29,465 bases of DNA from CAZVIK01 sp964627045 (GTDB taxonomy: Bacteria; Acidobacteriota; Terriglobia; Bryobacterales; Bryobacteraceae). The notes beneath the pieces are model-generated. The model saw nothing but the letters and a program-made list of their open reading frames with translations. It was not told the DNA's origin and did no database searches. This document shows positions 28,426 through 29,465 of the stretch, piece after piece. The position numbers were made by a program, and so were the translations under genes. Numbering within the stretch: the stretch's first letter is position 1; each line of letters begins with the position of its first letter. The DNA is taken from the NCBI GenBank assembly GCA_964627045.1, contig CAZVIK010000029.1:1-29465 (forward strand), in the 5' to 3' direction.

Positions 28426-29465
28426 ATGCCATCGGCGAAAAAGGTCAGGTGGGCGCAGCTAAGGGTAGGGATCATGAGCGCGGTTGCGATGGTCCTGCTC
28501 GGCACCTTGATCTTTCTGCTCACCGGAACGAAGAATCTGTTCGTTCCCAAGGCCACGATTTACACCTACATGGACGATTCGGCCGCGTTGGCGGTTGGCG
28601 CGCCAGTCCGGCTGAACGGCTTCCTGATCGGCAACGTCACTGCCGTGAACCTTTCCGGCCTCAACGTGCCCCGCCGGATCATTCGCGTAGCGATGGCCGT
28701 AGACGCCGCCTCGCTGACGGCGATTCCTGTCGATTCCGAGGCGGGCGTGAGCGCCGAGAACGTGCTGGGGACCAAGTTCATCAACATCAAAAAGGGGCAG
28801 AACCGCGATACCGTCAAAGCCGGCGGCGAACTGCCCAGCAAGGATGTGAGCGAGTTCGACGAAGTGGTGCAATCCGGCTACGACGTGATGGTCACCGCGC
28901 GAGCGCTGCTCCGGCGCATCGACGGCGTCGTGAACGAGTTGGAGAAAGGCCGCGGCACGATCGGACAGTTACTGGTGGACAAGACCCTCTACGACCGGCT
29001 CAACGCCGCCGTGAACGAAGTGCAGAAGGTTGCCGCCGCGGTGTCTAGCGGCCAGGGCACCGTCGGGCGCTTGCTCCACGACGAGGGGCTGTACAACGAT
29101 CTTCGCACCACCATCCGGCGGCTCGACGACCTGGTTACGGCGATCCAGGACGGACAGGGGACGGCGGGGAAGCTCATCAAGGACCCGGCGCTCTATGACG
29201 ACGCACGCAAGACCGTGGCCGAACTGCGCGGAATCGTCGAAGACCTCAACGCCGGAAAAGGCACCGCCGGCAAGCTTCTCAAGGACGACCAGCTTCACCG
29301 GCAACTGCAGGAGGCCATCGCCAAGCTTGACGACACGCTTGTGAAGCTCAACACGGGCCAGGGAACCCTTGGCCAGTTGCTGGTGAACCCGAGCCTCTAC
29401 GAATCGTTGAACGGCGCGAGCATCGAGATGCGCGACCTCATGAAGGACTTCCGCGCCGACCTCAC
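28426..29465 (+). CDS. mlaD: MCE-domain lipid-binding protein MlaD (3' truncated by window end)
   Basis: Periplasmic MCE protein anchored to the inner membrane, partner of MlaE/F. 346 residues visible and the frame stays open at the window end. Residues 10-40 hold one transmembrane anchor (VGIMSAVAMVLLGTLIFLLTG). The MCE domain spans about 45-150 (MDDSAALAVGAPVRLNGFLIGNVTAVNL, and SAENVLGTKFINIKKG with the G.K.I motif). After it, from residue 175 (base 28948), come five copies of an exact 34-residue repeat (consensus G.GT.G.LL.D..LY..L), at 28948-29049, 29050-29151, 29152-29253, 29254-29355 and 29356-29457. The 34-residue period probably forms a helical tunnel or a long coiled stalk. The ATG at 28426 lacks a strong Shine-Dalgarno and is translated after mlaF. 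Confidence 0.92.
   Translation, partial: MPSAKKVRWAQLRVGIMSAVAMVLLGTLIFLLTGTKNLFVPKATIYTYMDDSAALAVGAPVRLNGFLIGNVTAVNLSGLNVPRRIIRVAMAVDAASLTAIPVDSEAGVSAENVLGTKFINIKKGQNRDTVKAGGELPSKDVSEFDEVVQSGYDVMVTARALLRRIDGVVNELEKGRGTIGQLLVDKTLYDRLNAAVNEVQKVAAAVSSGQGTVGRLLHDEGLYNDLRTTIRRLDDLVTAIQDGQGTAGKLIKDPALYDDARKTVAELRGIVEDLNAGKGTAGKLLKDDQLHRQLQEAIAKLDDTLVKLNTGQGTLGQLLVNPSLYESLNGASIEMRDLMKDFRADL
28948..29457 (+). repeat. Five tandem 102-bp (34-residue) repeats in mlaD
   Basis: Five consecutive 34-codon units each begin Gly-X-Gly-Thr-X-Gly-X-Leu (GRGTIGQL, GQGTVGRL, GQGTAGKL, GKGTAGKL, GQGTLGQL) and keep a Leu-Tyr or Leu-His near position 14-15 and heptad-like leucines after. Spacing is exact to the base. 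DNA identity between units is low, so these are old protein repeats rather than recent duplications. The array probably continues past the window. Confidence 0.85.

Noticed and set aside
1..29465. Search by eye for tRNA genes, CRISPR arrays, insertion sequences, integrase genes and att-like repeats
   Set aside because: No cloverleaf-like segment, regular spaced direct repeats, transposase/integrase motifs or flanking duplications were seen. This was by eye, so a short ncRNA could be missed.

Overview
The window is GC-rich, densely packed bacterial chromosome from a Gram-negative organism (Mla-type lipid transport genes, a large TonB-dependent outer-membrane protein). A receptor with an N-terminal carboxypeptidase-regulatory-like domain, a PmoA/DUF6807 protein, a fragment resembling the TIGR03437 C-terminal domain and a Cys-rich/HTH-like protein together point to Acidobacteriota, most likely the Bryobacterales/Solibacter group. 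That placement is an inference from gene content. I see no tRNA, rRNA, CRISPR array, insertion sequence or prophage block. There are two 10-N scaffold gaps (1188-1197 and 24036-24045).

Layout. 1-2885: heme operon hemE(partial)-hemH-hemY. The hemH break is an assembly artefact that can be repaired on paper. 2857-7683: a secreted hypothetical divergent from a TonB-dependent receptor, followed by a secreted SYLF-domain protein and a PmoA-family protein. 7694-11311 (minus): korA-korB-trmJ, a 2-oxoacid:ferredoxin oxidoreductase with an RNA methyltransferase. 11496-14035: zinc-ribbon membrane protein, EamA transporter and a PfkB-family sugar kinase. 14032-14572: a degraded-looking stretch with a TIGR03437-like tail. 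14573-19132: comEC, a DUF2007-like small protein and proS. 19200-22108: rpiB-glyA-glycosyltransferase, tightly linked; the glycosyltransferase lacks a canonical start codon. 22069-24319: a methyltransferase, an XRE/S24-like regulator lacking both peptidase residues, an AT-rich intergenic region with a perfect dyad, and a divergent Cys-rich/HTH-like protein split by the second gap. 24316-26737: tadA, a DUF4440-like lipoprotein and a NYN-LOTUS-LOTUS protein. 26831-29465: mlaE-mlaF-mlaD (partial).

Most genes are housekeeping (heme, charging and editing of tRNA, one-carbon metabolism, pentose phosphate, DNA uptake, outer-membrane lipid transport). The parts that look least described are: (i) the regulator / operator dyad / Cys-rich protein module at 22.8-24.3 kb; (ii) a recurring promoter layout with a -10-like hexamer exactly 6 nt before the start codon, suggesting leaderless transcription; (iii) a symmetrical palindrome carrying a -10 hexamer in each direction between proS and rpiB; (iv) the NYN protein with two LOTUS-like domains; and (v) an MlaF whose Walker B glutamate is serine, next to an MlaD with exact 34-residue repeats.
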